In this document: positions 35,606 through 44,273 of the stretch, piece after piece
Position numbering within the stretch: position 1 is the first letter of the stretch
Layout of the letters: every line of letters starts with the position of its first letter
Source: Planctomycetota bacterium
GTDB taxonomy: Bacteria; Planctomycetota; B15-G4; SIAN01
Assembly: GCA_016795285.1 (NCBI GenBank)
Contig: JAEUIC010000038.1
Location: forward strand, 31,533-95,532
Reading direction: 5' to 3'
DNA: 64,000 bases
The notes under the pieces: model-generated
Databases searched by the model: none
What the model saw: only the letters and a program-made list of their open reading frames with translations
Told to the model about the DNA's origin: nothing
Position numbers and translations under genes: made by a program

Positions 35606-37003
35606 GTGGATCGCTCCACCTTCGTCCGCTCGACCGCGTCACTCGTCGCTGCGACGCTGCTCGCCGCGTCGCCGGCGCTGCGCGCGCAGGATTGCAGCAA
35701 GCCGTCGCTCGGCCTCGTGCCGCTCGATGACCTGCGCGAGGGGAACTACCGCGGTGTCGAGGGCGGCCTCTTCCCCGGCCGCAGCAACGAGGTGCCGGCC
35801 GACCACCTGCAGGCGGGGCGCAACCTCGCGAAGTCGCTGGTCCCGCTCGACCACCTCGGCCATCCGGCGAGCGACGGCGTCATCGCCTTCGCCGCGATCG
35901 GCATGTCGTTCACCGAGCAGGTCTTCACCGCCTTCGAGCGGCTCGCGCGCGTCGATCCCGAGTTCGCCCCCGACGTCGCGTTGGCGAGCCTCACCGCGGC
36001 GGCGCAGGACCTGCTGAAGATCCGCGATCCGGCCGCGCCGTTCTGGACCGACTCGATCCCGGCGCTGCTCGAGGAGCACGACCTCACCGCCGCGCAGATC
36101 CAGGTGGTCTGGCTGCTCGAGGGCACGCCGACCCAGAGCGATCCGTTCCCGCTGCACGCGGAGAAGACGGCCGGCTACTGGATCGAGGTGCTGCAGATCG
36201 TGAAGCGGACCTTCCCGAACGCGAAGCTCGCCTTCCTCACGCCGCTCTACTGGCAGGGCTACTCGCTGATCACGCCGGCGAAGGAGCCGTACTACTACGA
36301 GCAGGCCTGGTCGATCCGCACCGTCGTCGAGCGGCAGCTCGCCCACGATCCCGAGGTCGAGTGGGACGGCGAGCGCGGGCCGGCGAAGGTGCCCTGGCTC
36401 AGCTGGGGCCCCTACCTCTTCTGCGACGGCGAGGAGCCGCGCAGCGACGGGCTGCGGCTCGACTGCGCCGACTTCTCGCCCGATGGCGGCCACCTCGGCG
36501 ATCGCGGGATGGAGAAGCTCGGCGAGCGGCTCCACCATTTCGTGAAGAGCCACCGTGCCTGCACGCCGTGGTCGATCGTGCCGGGCAGCTCGCCCGCCGA
36601 GCGGATGGCCGACGTCGAGGTGATCGGCGTCGGGACGCGCGGCGCGCAAGGGATCCCGCGCCTCGTCGGCGACTCGCTGCCGACCATCCCCCATCCGGCG
36701 CCCTACTCGCTGCTGGTGCGCAGCAGCGTGCGCGGCGGGCACGGGTTCGTGCTGATCGGCGGCGCGCTGCTGCCGGGCGGCGGCCTCCCCTTCGCGGGCG
36801 GCACGCTCTACGTCGAGCCGCTCGCGCTCTTCGACGTGACCTTCGACCTCGCCGGCGATGGCGTGCTGCCGCTCGACGAGATCCCCGACGATCCGGCGCT
36901 GCTCGGGCTGTCGCTCTTCGCGCAGCTCGCCGCCCTCGATCGGCGCGGACCCGACGGCCAGTTCGCGCTCTCGGCCGCGATCGAGCTGCGCCTCGGCGAT
37001 TGA
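35606..37003 (+). CDS. Exported SGNH-hydrolase-like protein, paralogue 3
   Basis: 465 residues. The start is GTG 35606, 12 bp after the preceding stop; no strong ribosome site is seen, which suggests coupling. The signal peptide (TASLVAATLLAAS) is cleaved near LRAQ. Family blocks are FAAIGMSFTEQVF, IRDPAAPFW, AQIQVVWLLEGTP, FPNAKLAFLTPLYWQGYSL, PWLSWGPYLFCDGEEPRSDG and SPDGGHLGDRGMEKL with an Asp-x-x-His pair. It shares the C-terminal domain ending ALSAAIELRLGD. It differs from paralogue 2 mainly in the N-terminal third. The gene converges with the LamG gene across a probable hairpin terminator. Confidence 0.77.
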   Translation: MDRSTFVRSTASLVAATLLAASPALRAQDCSKPSLGLVPLDDLREGNYRGVEGGLFPGRSNEVPADHLQAGRNLAKSLVPLDHLGHPASDGVIAFAAIGMSFTEQVFTAFERLARVDPEFAPDVALASLTAAAQDLLKIRDPAAPFWTDSIPALLEEHDLTAAQIQVVWLLEGTPTQSDPFPLHAEKTAGYWIEVLQIVKRTFPNAKLAFLTPLYWQGYSLITPAKEPYYYEQAWSIRTVVERQLAHDPEVEWDGERGPAKVPWLSWGPYLFCDGEEPRSDGLRLDCADFSPDGGHLGDRGMEKLGERLHHFVKSHRACTPWSIVPGSSPAERMADVEVIGVGTRGAQGIPRLVGDSLPTIPHPAPYSLLVRSSVRGGHGFVLIGGALLPGGGLPFAGGTLYVEPLALFDVTFDLAGDGVLPLDEIPDDPALLGLSLFAQLAALDRRGPDGQFALSAAIELRLGD

Positions 37004-37053
37004 GGCGCGCCGCGGCGCTCCGCAGCGCTGACGAGCCATCACCGCAAGGGCAT

Positions 37054-37074
37054 CGCCGCGGGGGCAACGCGGCG
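37054..37074. terminator. Candidate bidirectional terminator hairpin
   Basis: CGCCGCG and CGCGGCG form a perfect 7-bp stem around a 7-nt loop, between the convergent stops at 37003 and 37081. There is no U-tract, as is common in very GC-rich genomes. Confidence 0.4.
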
Positions 37075-37080
37075 GGAGCG

Positions 37081-38226
37081 TCACTGCAGGACGAGGAACT
37101 CCTCGTGGGAGGGCTTCAGCTTGCCGCTCGCCGTCTTGCCCCAGGCGGTGATGCCGAGCGTCAGCCCGGTCGGCGCGTCGCTCGGCAAGTCGGCCTGCAG
37201 GAAGTGCTCGCCGGCGCCGTCGAACGCGTCGATCAGCACCACGGCGAAGAGCGGGACGCCGTCGATCGAGGTGATCACCAGCGCGTTCAGCCCGAACGGC
37301 GCGCCACCCCACGTGAGCGCCTGCACCTCGTCGCCCGGCCCTGCGACCGGCGGCTCGAGGTTGAACCAGAGCTTCTGCACCTTGTCGCAGATCGGCGCCT
37401 GCGAGACGACGTGCAGCGGATCGCTCGCCTCGATGGTCGTATCGAAGCCGAGCACGCCGGTGTGGTCGTTCACGGAGGAGTCGTCGCACTTCTGGCCGTG
37501 GAACTCGTCGAGCTTCAGCAGCAGCTGCAGGTCGCCGTAGCCGGCGTCGACGCCGGCGAGGTAGATCTTCTTCACGAGGTCGGGATCGAGCGCCTCGCCG
37601 TAGACGAACGCCTCGTCGAGGAAGCCGTCGAAGTGGCCGTACTCCGACGGCACGCCGAGCGCGTTCAGCCGCAGGTTGCCGAGCCGCGCCGCGCCGGTGC
37701 CGTCGAGGGGCGTGAGCGTCGCGGCGTGCACGGCGTCGACTTCGCCGTCGACGAAGAGCGTCAGCGTGCCGTCGCCAGCGCGCGACGCGGCGACGTGGTG
37801 CCACTCGCCGTCGGCCACGTTCGTGACGCCGAACCAGAAGAGGTCGTTGTCGAGGCCGTCCTCGATCTCGACGGCGAGCGTCCCGTCGATCCAGATCTCG
37901 AGCGCCCACGGCAGATGGTCGGTGACCGGGTCCTCGCCGCGCGTGACGATGCCGCGCCGCTCGGTGCCGAAGGAGAGCGCGCGGATCCACGCGCCGACCG
38001 TGAACTTCTCCAGCGGGAGGGTCTGCGGATCGACCACTTCGACGAAGTCGTCGACGCCGTCGAAGCGCAGCGCCATGTGGGGATCGCAATCCTGGGCGGA
38101 GGCGGGGGCCGCCAGCGCCGGCAGCAGCGCGGGGCACAACGCGAGCAGGCCGGGGAGAGCGCGCGCGAGGAGGCGGGGACGCTCGTGTCGAGCACGGTGC
38201 GAAGCGGTCGAGGCAGCAGTCGCCAT
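37081..38226 (-). CDS. Exported LamG / concanavalin-like domain protein
   Basis: 381 residues. ATG 38226 is chosen because GGAGG lies 5 nt upstream and a signal peptide follows (ARALPGLLALCPALLPALAAPASAQ split over residues 18-44). About residues 45-230 form a laminin-G/concanavalin-like jelly roll: MALRFDGVDDFVEV, FTVGAWIRA, ADGEWHHVAASR, LTLFVDGEVD and GFLDEAFVYGEAL. The C-terminal ~140 residues are an Ig-like or adhesin-like region. Such domains bind carbohydrates or surface proteins, so an extracellular binding or structural role is likely. Convergent with the SGNH-like cluster, it is transcribed alone. Confidence 0.8.
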   Translation of the reverse strand: MATAASTASHRARHERPRLLARALPGLLALCPALLPALAAPASAQDCDPHMALRFDGVDDFVEVVDPQTLPLEKFTVGAWIRALSFGTERRGIVTRGEDPVTDHLPWALEIWIDGTLAVEIEDGLDNDLFWFGVTNVADGEWHHVAASRAGDGTLTLFVDGEVDAVHAATLTPLDGTGAARLGNLRLNALGVPSEYGHFDGFLDEAFVYGEALDPDLVKKIYLAGVDAGYGDLQLLLKLDEFHGQKCDDSSVNDHTGVLGFDTTIEASDPLHVVSQAPICDKVQKLWFNLEPPVAGPGDEVQALTWGGAPFGLNALVITSIDGVPLFAVVLIDAFDGAGEHFLQADLPSDAPTGLTLGITAWGKTASGKLKPSHEEFLVLQ

Positions 38227-38324
38227 GGCATCCTCCAGGATTCGGGGGGTTCTGGAAGTGAACCGCTCGGAAGCGACGGCGTTACAGCGCCGCCTCGCCC
38301 TCAAGCCCCGTCCGGAGTCGCTCG

Positions 38325-39782
38325 ATGGTTGCCTCGCTCGAGATCCCCGCCGCGCTGAAGGCGACGCTGCTCGCCGCGCTGCTCGCGGCGCCCGGCACCC
38401 CCGCCGGCGACGAGTTGCCGGCGCGCGTGGGCGCGCTCGCCGAGGCGACGCTGAAGAGCGGGCCGGTCGCCGGGCTCGCCATCGGGCTGGTGCGCGGCGA
38501 GGAGACGCTCTTCGCCGGCGGCTTCGGTTTCGCCGACCTCGAGCAGCGCACGCCCGTCACTCCGCACACCTTCTTCCGCCTCGCGTCGGTGACCAAGCAG
38601 TTCACGGCGGCGGCGCTGCTGCAGCTCGTCGAGGACGGCACGCTCTCGCTCGACGAACCGATCACGAAGCAGCTGCCGAAGTTCGTGGCGCCGGGCGGCA
38701 CCGTAACGATCCGCCAGCTGCTGAACCACACGTCGGGGATCGCGATCTACACGGCGAACCCCGCGTTCGACGAGTGGGCCCGCCACCCGCGCACGCCAGC
38801 CGACGTGGTCGCCTTCATCGACGGCAAGCCGGCCGACTTCGCCCCCGGCAGCGGCTTCGACTACAACAACTCGGCCTACTTCCTGGCGGGCGAGCTCGCC
38901 GCGCGCGCCGCCGGCAAGAGCTACGAAGCGCTGATCGAGGAGCGCCTCTTCGGGCCGCTCGGGATGGAGCGCAGCGGCTACGCCGACGACGTCCGCCTGA
39001 TCGAGCAACGCGCGCAGGGCTATGCCGTCGAGGGCGGCCAGTTCGTGAACGACCTCGCGATGGACATGGCGATCCCGGGCGGCGCCGGCGCGCTCGGCTC
39101 GACGTTGCACGACCTGCTGCTCTGGGCGAAGGCGCTGCCGCGGCTCGACGTGGTGGGCGACGAGAGCTTCGCGGCGATGACGGCGCCGACGGCGGTCGAC
39201 GGCGGCTTCACGGTCGACTACGGCCTCGGCCTCATGCTCGGCACGCGCGACGGCCAGGCGTGGTTCGGCCACGGCGGCAACATCCACGGCTTCAACTGCT
39301 GGATCGAGTGGCTGCCCGACGCGGAGCTGGCCGTGGTGGTGCTGGCCAACACCGAGGGCAACCACGCGCGCGAGCTCGCGCCGCGGCTGCTGCGGCTGCT
39401 GCTGCCGGAGCCGGCCGCCGGCGCGGCGAGCAGCGGCGCGGGAAGCAGCGGCGCAGCGGCCAGCGCGGCACCGACCGAGAGCGCCGCGGTGGCGGGGCCG
39501 CCGAGCGAGTCGCTCGACGCGCTGGTCGGCCGCTACCGCGCCGGCGAGCGCGAGCTCACCGTCGCCCGCGACGGCGCGCGGCTCACCGTGCGCGCCCGCC
39601 TCGACGCGCAACCGGGCACGCCGCCGGCGCTGCCGCTCCGTTTCGTCGGCGCGCGCGACGGCCGCTTCGACTTCGCCTTCGAGGTCGATTCGACCCAGCA
39701 CCTCGTCTTCGAGCCGGCAGCGGTGCCATCGCGCGCCACCCTCACCGGCCGGCTGCTGGTGCGCCGCTTCGAGCGGAAGTGA
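38325..39782 (+). CDS. Beta-lactamase-family serine hydrolase (class C / PBP-like)
   Basis: 485 residues with a short hydrophobic N-terminus, probably exported. The motifs of the serine beta-lactamase / D-Ala-D-Ala carboxypeptidase family are Ser88-x-x-Lys91 (ASVTKQF), Tyr-Asn-Asn in FDYNNSAYFLAGELA, and WFGHGGNIHGFN as the HxG equivalent of KTG. The family includes esterases and peptidases acting on D-amino acids as well as lactamases, so resistance should not be assumed. A Gly/Ser/Ala-rich stretch (about 360-385) links to a small C-terminal beta domain. Its last 41 bp overlap the end of the convergent tryptophanase-like gene. Confidence 0.85.
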   Translation: MVASLEIPAALKATLLAALLAAPGTPAGDELPARVGALAEATLKSGPVAGLAIGLVRGEETLFAGGFGFADLEQRTPVTPHTFFRLASVTKQFTAAALLQLVEDGTLSLDEPITKQLPKFVAPGGTVTIRQLLNHTSGIAIYTANPAFDEWARHPRTPADVVAFIDGKPADFAPGSGFDYNNSAYFLAGELAARAAGKSYEALIEERLFGPLGMERSGYADDVRLIEQRAQGYAVEGGQFVNDLAMDMAIPGGAGALGSTLHDLLLWAKALPRLDVVGDESFAAMTAPTAVDGGFTVDYGLGLMLGTRDGQAWFGHGGNIHGFNCWIEWLPDAELAVVVLANTEGNHARELAPRLLRLLLPEPAAGAASSGAGSSGAAASAAPTESAAVAGPPSESLDALVGRYRAGERELTVARDGARLTVRARLDAQPGTPPALPLRFVGARDGRFDFAFEVDSTQHLVFEPAAVPSRATLTGRLLVRRFERK

Positions 39783-41169
39783 GCGCACCGGCCGGCGTCG
39801 CGGCGAGCGGCCGGAAGCGCGCGGTGAAGTGCGGCAGGAAGGGCGGCCGCTCGACCATCTCGTAGCCGACCAGCGACTCCTTGCGGCGGGCGATCTCGGC
39901 GGCGATCTCGAGCACGCGGTCGATGTGGCTCTGCGTGTAGCAGCGGCGCGGCATCGCGAGGCGCACCAGCTCGAGCGCGGCCGGCTCGAAGCGGCCGTCG
40001 GCGCCCTTCTTGCCGAACATCACGCTGCCGATCTCGCAGGCGCGCACGCCCCCTTCGACGTAGAGCTCGACCACCAGCGACTGGCCGGGCAGCTGCTCGG
40101 GCGGCAGGTGCGGCAGGAAGGCGCGCGCGTCGATGAAGACGGCGTGGCCGCCGGGCGGCTGCACGGTCGGGATGCCGACGTCGTTCAGCCCCTTCGCGAG
40201 GTAGCGCGTCGTCGCCGCGCGGTACTCGAGGTAGCGCTCGTCGACCCCTTCCTTCAGGCCGACGGCGAACGCCTCGAGGTCGCGCGCCGCGCAGCCGCCG
40301 TACGTGGGGAAGCCCTCGGTGAGGATCAGCAGCTGCTTGCAGCGCGCGGCGAGCGTGTCGTCGTTCAGCGCCAGCAGCCCGCCCATGTTGACCAGCGCGT
40401 CCTTCTTGCCCGACATCGTGCAGCCGTCGGCGAGCGCGAAGCACTCCTGCGCGATCGCCTCGACGCTCTTCCCGTGCTGCCCCGGCTCGCGCTCGCGGAT
40501 GAACCAGGCGTTCTCGGCGAAGCGGCAGGCGTCGAGGAAGAAGGGGATGCCGCGCGCGCGATAGAGGCGCGCCTGCGCCTGCAGGTTCTCCAGCGCGACC
40601 GGCTGCCCGCCGCCGCTGTTGTTGGTGATGGTGCACATGCCGAAGGGGACCTGGCCGGCGTGCTGGTCGAGGTAGCGCGCGAGGCGGTCGAGATCGACGT
40701 TGCCCTTGAACGGATGGCGCGAGGCGGGATCGCGCCCCTCGGCGATGACGAGGTCGTCGGCGATCACGCCGAGGTACTCGAGGTTGGCGCGCGTCGTGTC
40801 GAAGTGGCTGTTGCTCGGCACGCGCTGGCCCGGCTTCGCGGCGCAGCTGAAGAGGATGCGCTCGGCGGCGCGCCCCTGGTGGGTCGGGATCACGTGGCGC
40901 AATCCGGTCAGCGCGCGCACCGCGACCTCGAACTTCTCGAAGCTGCGCGAGCCGGCGTAGCTCTCGTCGGCGACCAGCATCGCCGCCCACTGCTCGGCGC
41001 TCATCGCCGCGGTGCCCGAGTCGGTCAGCAGGTCGAAGGTGATCGCCGAGGCGGGCAGCTGGAACGGGTTGAAGCCCGCCCGCTCGATCCGCGCGAGGCG
41101 CTCCTCGCGAGTGGTCAGCGGGATCGGCTCGACGCTCTTGATCTTGAACGGCTCGAAGATGACGCCCAT
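39742..41169 (-). CDS. tnaA: Tryptophanase-type beta-eliminating lyase
   Basis: 475 residues, close to E. coli TnaA (471). GAGGGG precedes ATG 41169. This is a PLP-dependent fold I enzyme of the tryptophanase / tyrosine phenol-lyase family, with ITNNSGGGQPV, LDACRFAENAWFI and TMSGKKDALV, whose second Lys (Lys256) is the expected PLP Lys. Two positions that separate the subfamilies favour tryptophan indole-lyase: Asp124 in SHFDTTR, where phenol-lyase has Thr, and Ile in RACEIGS, where phenol-lyase has Arg. It would split tryptophan into indole, pyruvate and ammonia. No tryptophan permease (tnaB) or tnaC-like leader is visible. Confidence 0.85.
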   Translation of the reverse strand: MGVIFEPFKIKSVEPIPLTTREERLARIERAGFNPFQLPASAITFDLLTDSGTAAMSAEQWAAMLVADESYAGSRSFEKFEVAVRALTGLRHVIPTHQGRAAERILFSCAAKPGQRVPSNSHFDTTRANLEYLGVIADDLVIAEGRDPASRHPFKGNVDLDRLARYLDQHAGQVPFGMCTITNNSGGGQPVALENLQAQARLYRARGIPFFLDACRFAENAWFIREREPGQHGKSVEAIAQECFALADGCTMSGKKDALVNMGGLLALNDDTLAARCKQLLILTEGFPTYGGCAARDLEAFAVGLKEGVDERYLEYRAATTRYLAKGLNDVGIPTVQPPGGHAVFIDARAFLPHLPPEQLPGQSLVVELYVEGGVRACEIGSVMFGKKGADGRFEPAALELVRLAMPRRCYTQSHIDRVLEIAAEIARRKESLVGYEMVERPPFLPHFTARFRPLAATPAGALTSARSGAPAAGR

Positions 41170-41370
41170 GGGCCCCTCGCTCGGGAAGTCAGCCCCACCA
41201 CCGGGCGAAGCTGCGCGCCGCCGCGAAGCGCCCGCCCGGGGGAGCCGTTCCTCGAGCGGCAGGAAGGGCAGGCGGCGTGCCGGACGCGGTCGCCCCCCGG
41301 CTTGCCGGCCAGCCCCGCGCTTCTCGCACTCGCCCCGAGGCGCCAAGGCGCCACCACCAAGGGGGATGCG

Positions 41371-42402
41371 ATGGGGCACTGGATCGCGGCCGCGGCGTTG
41401 CTCGCGGCGCAGGAGCATTGGCCGGCGGAGCGCGGGATCGTCGAGGTGCCGACCGGCGAGCGCATCGCGTGGTACGGGACGCTCGACGCGGCGCGCGCCG
41501 AGGCGGAGCGGCTCGACAAGCCGCTGCTGCTGTTGGCGGCCGCTCCGGAGTGCCAGAACACGCCCGGCGTCTGGTGACTCGGCAAGCAAGCGATCGACAG
41601 GAGTTTCCTGTCGTCCCAGGCCGTGGTGAAGGCGTCGCGCGACTTCGTCTGCGTGCGACTCGCGTCGTTCGAGGATGAGGCGGAGACGAGGTTCCTCGAC
41701 CAGCTTGCCATCGATCGACCCGGCGACCTGAAGAACAGCACGTTCGCGATCCTCTCGCCGAACACGAAGCTCCCGCTCAGCGCCATCGGGCGCTCGCCGC
41801 AGGTCTCCTATCCGACCGACGACGACATGGCGGCCGCGATGGTGCGCATCGCCGCGCGCTATCCGAAGCCGGAGGAGGGCGTCCGACGGATGCCCTACCT
41901 GCGCGACGTCCGACTCGGCCTCAACGTCGCCAGCTGCGACATCGCGCCGTTCGTGGTGGTGCACGCCAGCGATCCCGAGCGACGCGCCGCGATCGAGCGG
42001 ACGCTCGCTCCGCTGGCCTGGAGCGACGAGTTCATCGGCGTCTTCGTCTACGCCGCGACCGCTTCGCGCGACGAGCTGCGCGCGATCGAAGGCCTCCCGG
42101 AAGGAGAGGGCGTGTCGATCGTGCAGCCGGACGTCTTCGGCTTGCGCGGGAAGCTGCTGGCGCACGCGTCGGGCCTCGAAGTCGAATCGCTTCGAGCGGC
42201 CCTACGCGACGGGCGCGCGGCGTTCCACGCCGAAGGCAAGAACACGCGCGAGCTGATCTTCGAGGCGCGCCGCCTCGACCTCACCTGGCGCGACGATCCG
42301 GGGCCCGAGGCGCGCAAGCGCAAGGCGCCGCCAGCAGCGCCGACCCGTGCGACGAAACCGGCCGCTCCGCCCGCGCGCAAGGAACCCGCCGACGACCGGT
42401 GA
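41371..42402 (+). CDS. Probable selenoprotein: thioredoxin-like protein with in-frame UGA (Sec69)
   Basis: 343 residues if UGA 41575-41577 is read as selenocysteine. ATG 41371 has AAGGGGG just upstream. The frame is continuous across the UGA: residues 1-68 end CQNTPGVW, then Sec69, then LGKQAIDRSF. Both halves belong to one thioredoxin-like domain (DAARAEAERLDKPLLLLAA before; FVCVRLASFED and NSTFAILSPNTKLPLS after). Residues 110-230 look like a second, degenerate thioredoxin-like region, and the C-terminus is Lys/Pro/Ala-rich. A perfect hairpin lies 24 nt after the UGA. Alternatives are a recent nonsense mutation, or a shorter protein starting near 41623, which would cut the fold in half. Cys61 is a possible redox partner. 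Confidence 0.7.
41595..41613 (+). promoter_or_regulatory. Candidate bacterial SECIS hairpin
   Basis: CGACAGG and CCTGTCG form a perfect 7-bp stem with loop AGTTT. The loop starts 24 nt after the UGA, within the 16-37 nt window of the bacterial SECIS consensus, and has G among its first two bases. The hairpin is coded by AGG, AGT and TTC codons, unusual here, which suggests the RNA shape constrains codon choice. Confidence 0.65.
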
Positions 42403-42439
42403 GCGGAGCGCTGGAGGAGAGTTCGTCCGCGCCCCCCGC

Positions 42440-44218
42440 CTACTTCCAGAGCGCCGTCTTCACCCAGGCGCCGCTCTTGGTCGCACCGTGCTTCCCGAGC
42501 CACGCCTTGCGGCGCGCCGGGTCGTCGAAGGCGCGCGGATCGGGATCGATCAGCAGGTCGAGCAGCGCCTGCTGCGCCGCCGCCTCCTTCGCCGCTCCCT
42601 TCACCAGCTTCTCGAGCGGCGCCCCCTTCGCGCCGAGCCCCATCCCCTTCGCGCGCGCGAGCAGCCGCGGCAGCCGCCGCGTCGCGCCGACCCAGTCGGG
42701 CGGCCCCGCCGCGTCGCCCGACTCGGCCGCCTTCAGCGCCGCGAGCTCCTGCTCGAGCTCCGCCTCGAGGTCGTCGCCGAACCGCTTGGCGAGCTTCTCG
42801 CCGGCGAGCGCCTTGTCCTTCGCCGCCGCCTTCTTCTCGAACGCCGTCCACTTGGCGAGATCGCCCTCGGCGAGCGCCGCGAACCCCTCGCGCGCCTCGT
42901 CGACCGCGACGCCCGCGTGCAGCGTCCGCAGCACGATGCGCGCGAGCTCCATGGTCGGGTCGGGCGTCGGGTCGCGCTCCTCGCTGCTCCACGCCGCCAT
43001 CCGCGGCCCGAGCGGCAGCTCGACGTCGCACGGCCAGCCGCACTCCTCGGTCGAGGCGTTGGTGAGCGGCGTCTTGCGCCAGTTCACGCCGAGGCGGAAG
43101 CGGGCGAGGCCCGACGGCAGCGCGTAGCTCTTCGGGATGATCCCCCAGCCGCCGGTGTCGCGGCCGACGCAGACGACGCGCTTCGTCTCGCAGAGCGTCC
43201 ACGCGAAGGTCTCGGCCGAGGAGACCTGCGACTCGTCCTGCAACATCACGACCGGTCCGTCGAACTGCCAGCTGCCGCTGGCCGCGAGCTTCCCGTAGCG
43301 GCCGTTGTCGACGCCGTCGGGGAAGAGGCGACCGCACATCTCCCACGCGCAGTCGTCGCTGCCGCCCCCCATCGAGCGGCAATCGAGCAGCAACGCGTCG
43401 ATCCCCTTCAGCGTGTCGAACGCCGCGTGGAACGCCTGCACGGTGGCCGCATCCTGGCTGCCGGTGACCTTCAGGAAACCGACCTGCTTCGACCACGGCA
43501 GCGACAGCCGCGTCGCCACCGCTCCGTCCGCGCGCGCCACGCCGTCGGGCAGGTAGAGGCCGACGAAGTCGAACGACTTGCCGCCCGGCCCCCAGCGCGG
43601 CAGCTCGAACTTGCGCGCCTTGCCGTCGGGGAGCAGGAAGTGGGCGCTCACTTGCTGCGCCTCGCCGAACGGGAAGGCCTTGTTGCGCAGCGACGACCAG
43701 AAGCTGCGTTCGCTCGACAGGCCGGAGAAGCGGGCGACGCGCCGCTCCTCGCGGCCGAGCGCGAACCACGCCGGCAGCTCGCCGACGTCGAGGAGCCGCG
43801 CGCCGGCCGGCAGCGACGCGGCGAGCGCGTGGCCCGGCATCGCGCCGGCGACGAGCCACTTGCCCTGCTCGTGGCCGAGGCAGAGCCCGGCACCGTAGAG
43901 GCCGTCGAACTTGCTCGGCAGCTCGTTGCCGTCGACCTTCGACTCGAGCACGCCCGTGTGGCTGTCGCGGAGCGTGGCGAGCAGCTCCATCACGTTCACG
44001 ACGTGGTCGCGATCGCTCTTGCACTGCTCGAAGCGCGGCGCGAACCGCTTGGTGATGGCGGCCCAGTCGAGGTCCGGCTTGCAGGCGAAGCCGGCGTAGT
44101 CGCGCTTCACCGTGTCGACGAGGAACTCGAAGTCGTCGCGATAGGGCGAGTCGGCGGGGGCGGCGACGAGCGCGAACGCGATGAGCGCCTGCGACAGCGA
44201 CGGCAGAGGTGCGACCAT
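42440..44218 (-). CDS. S41 family (C-terminal processing-type) peptidase
   Basis: 592 residues from ATG 44218, with a signal peptide (PSLSQALIAFALVAAPADS). Residues ~30-110 match the helical N-terminal region of S41 peptidases (FLVDTVKRDYAGF, LLATLRDSHTGVL). The catalytic core has VGFLKVTGSQDAATVQAF, DALLLDCRSMGGGSDD and VVMLQDESQVSSAETFAW, where the Ser of SSAETF aligns with the S41 nucleophile. A clear PDZ domain is not obvious. The last ~170 residues are Lys/Ala/Glu-rich and helical, an extension not usual in the family. It is probably periplasmic and transcribed alone; it converges with the selenoprotein candidate. Confidence 0.8.
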   Translation of the reverse strand: MVAPLPSLSQALIAFALVAAPADSPYRDDFEFLVDTVKRDYAGFACKPDLDWAAITKRFAPRFEQCKSDRDHVVNVMELLATLRDSHTGVLESKVDGNELPSKFDGLYGAGLCLGHEQGKWLVAGAMPGHALAASLPAGARLLDVGELPAWFALGREERRVARFSGLSSERSFWSSLRNKAFPFGEAQQVSAHFLLPDGKARKFELPRWGPGGKSFDFVGLYLPDGVARADGAVATRLSLPWSKQVGFLKVTGSQDAATVQAFHAAFDTLKGIDALLLDCRSMGGGSDDCAWEMCGRLFPDGVDNGRYGKLAASGSWQFDGPVVMLQDESQVSSAETFAWTLCETKRVVCVGRDTGGWGIIPKSYALPSGLARFRLGVNWRKTPLTNASTEECGWPCDVELPLGPRMAAWSSEERDPTPDPTMELARIVLRTLHAGVAVDEAREGFAALAEGDLAKWTAFEKKAAAKDKALAGEKLAKRFGDDLEAELEQELAALKAAESGDAAGPPDWVGATRRLPRLLARAKGMGLGAKGAPLEKLVKGAAKEAAAQQALLDLLIDPDPRAFDDPARRKAWLGKHGATKSGAWVKTALWK

Positions 44219-44273
44219 GGCCGGCTCCGCGAATGGGGGCGCGCGCGACGTTAACGCCGCCCATCGACCGTCG

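Noticed and set aside
38325..39782. Beta-lactamase gene as antibiotic resistance
   Set aside because: Only the broad SxxK/Y-N/HxG family pattern is present. Most such proteins are esterases or peptidases, and no resistance context is visible.
41623..42402. Separate 259-residue gene starting after the UGA
   Set aside because: It would begin in the middle of a thioredoxin-like domain without a ribosome site, while the upstream part has a good start and the matching first half of the fold.
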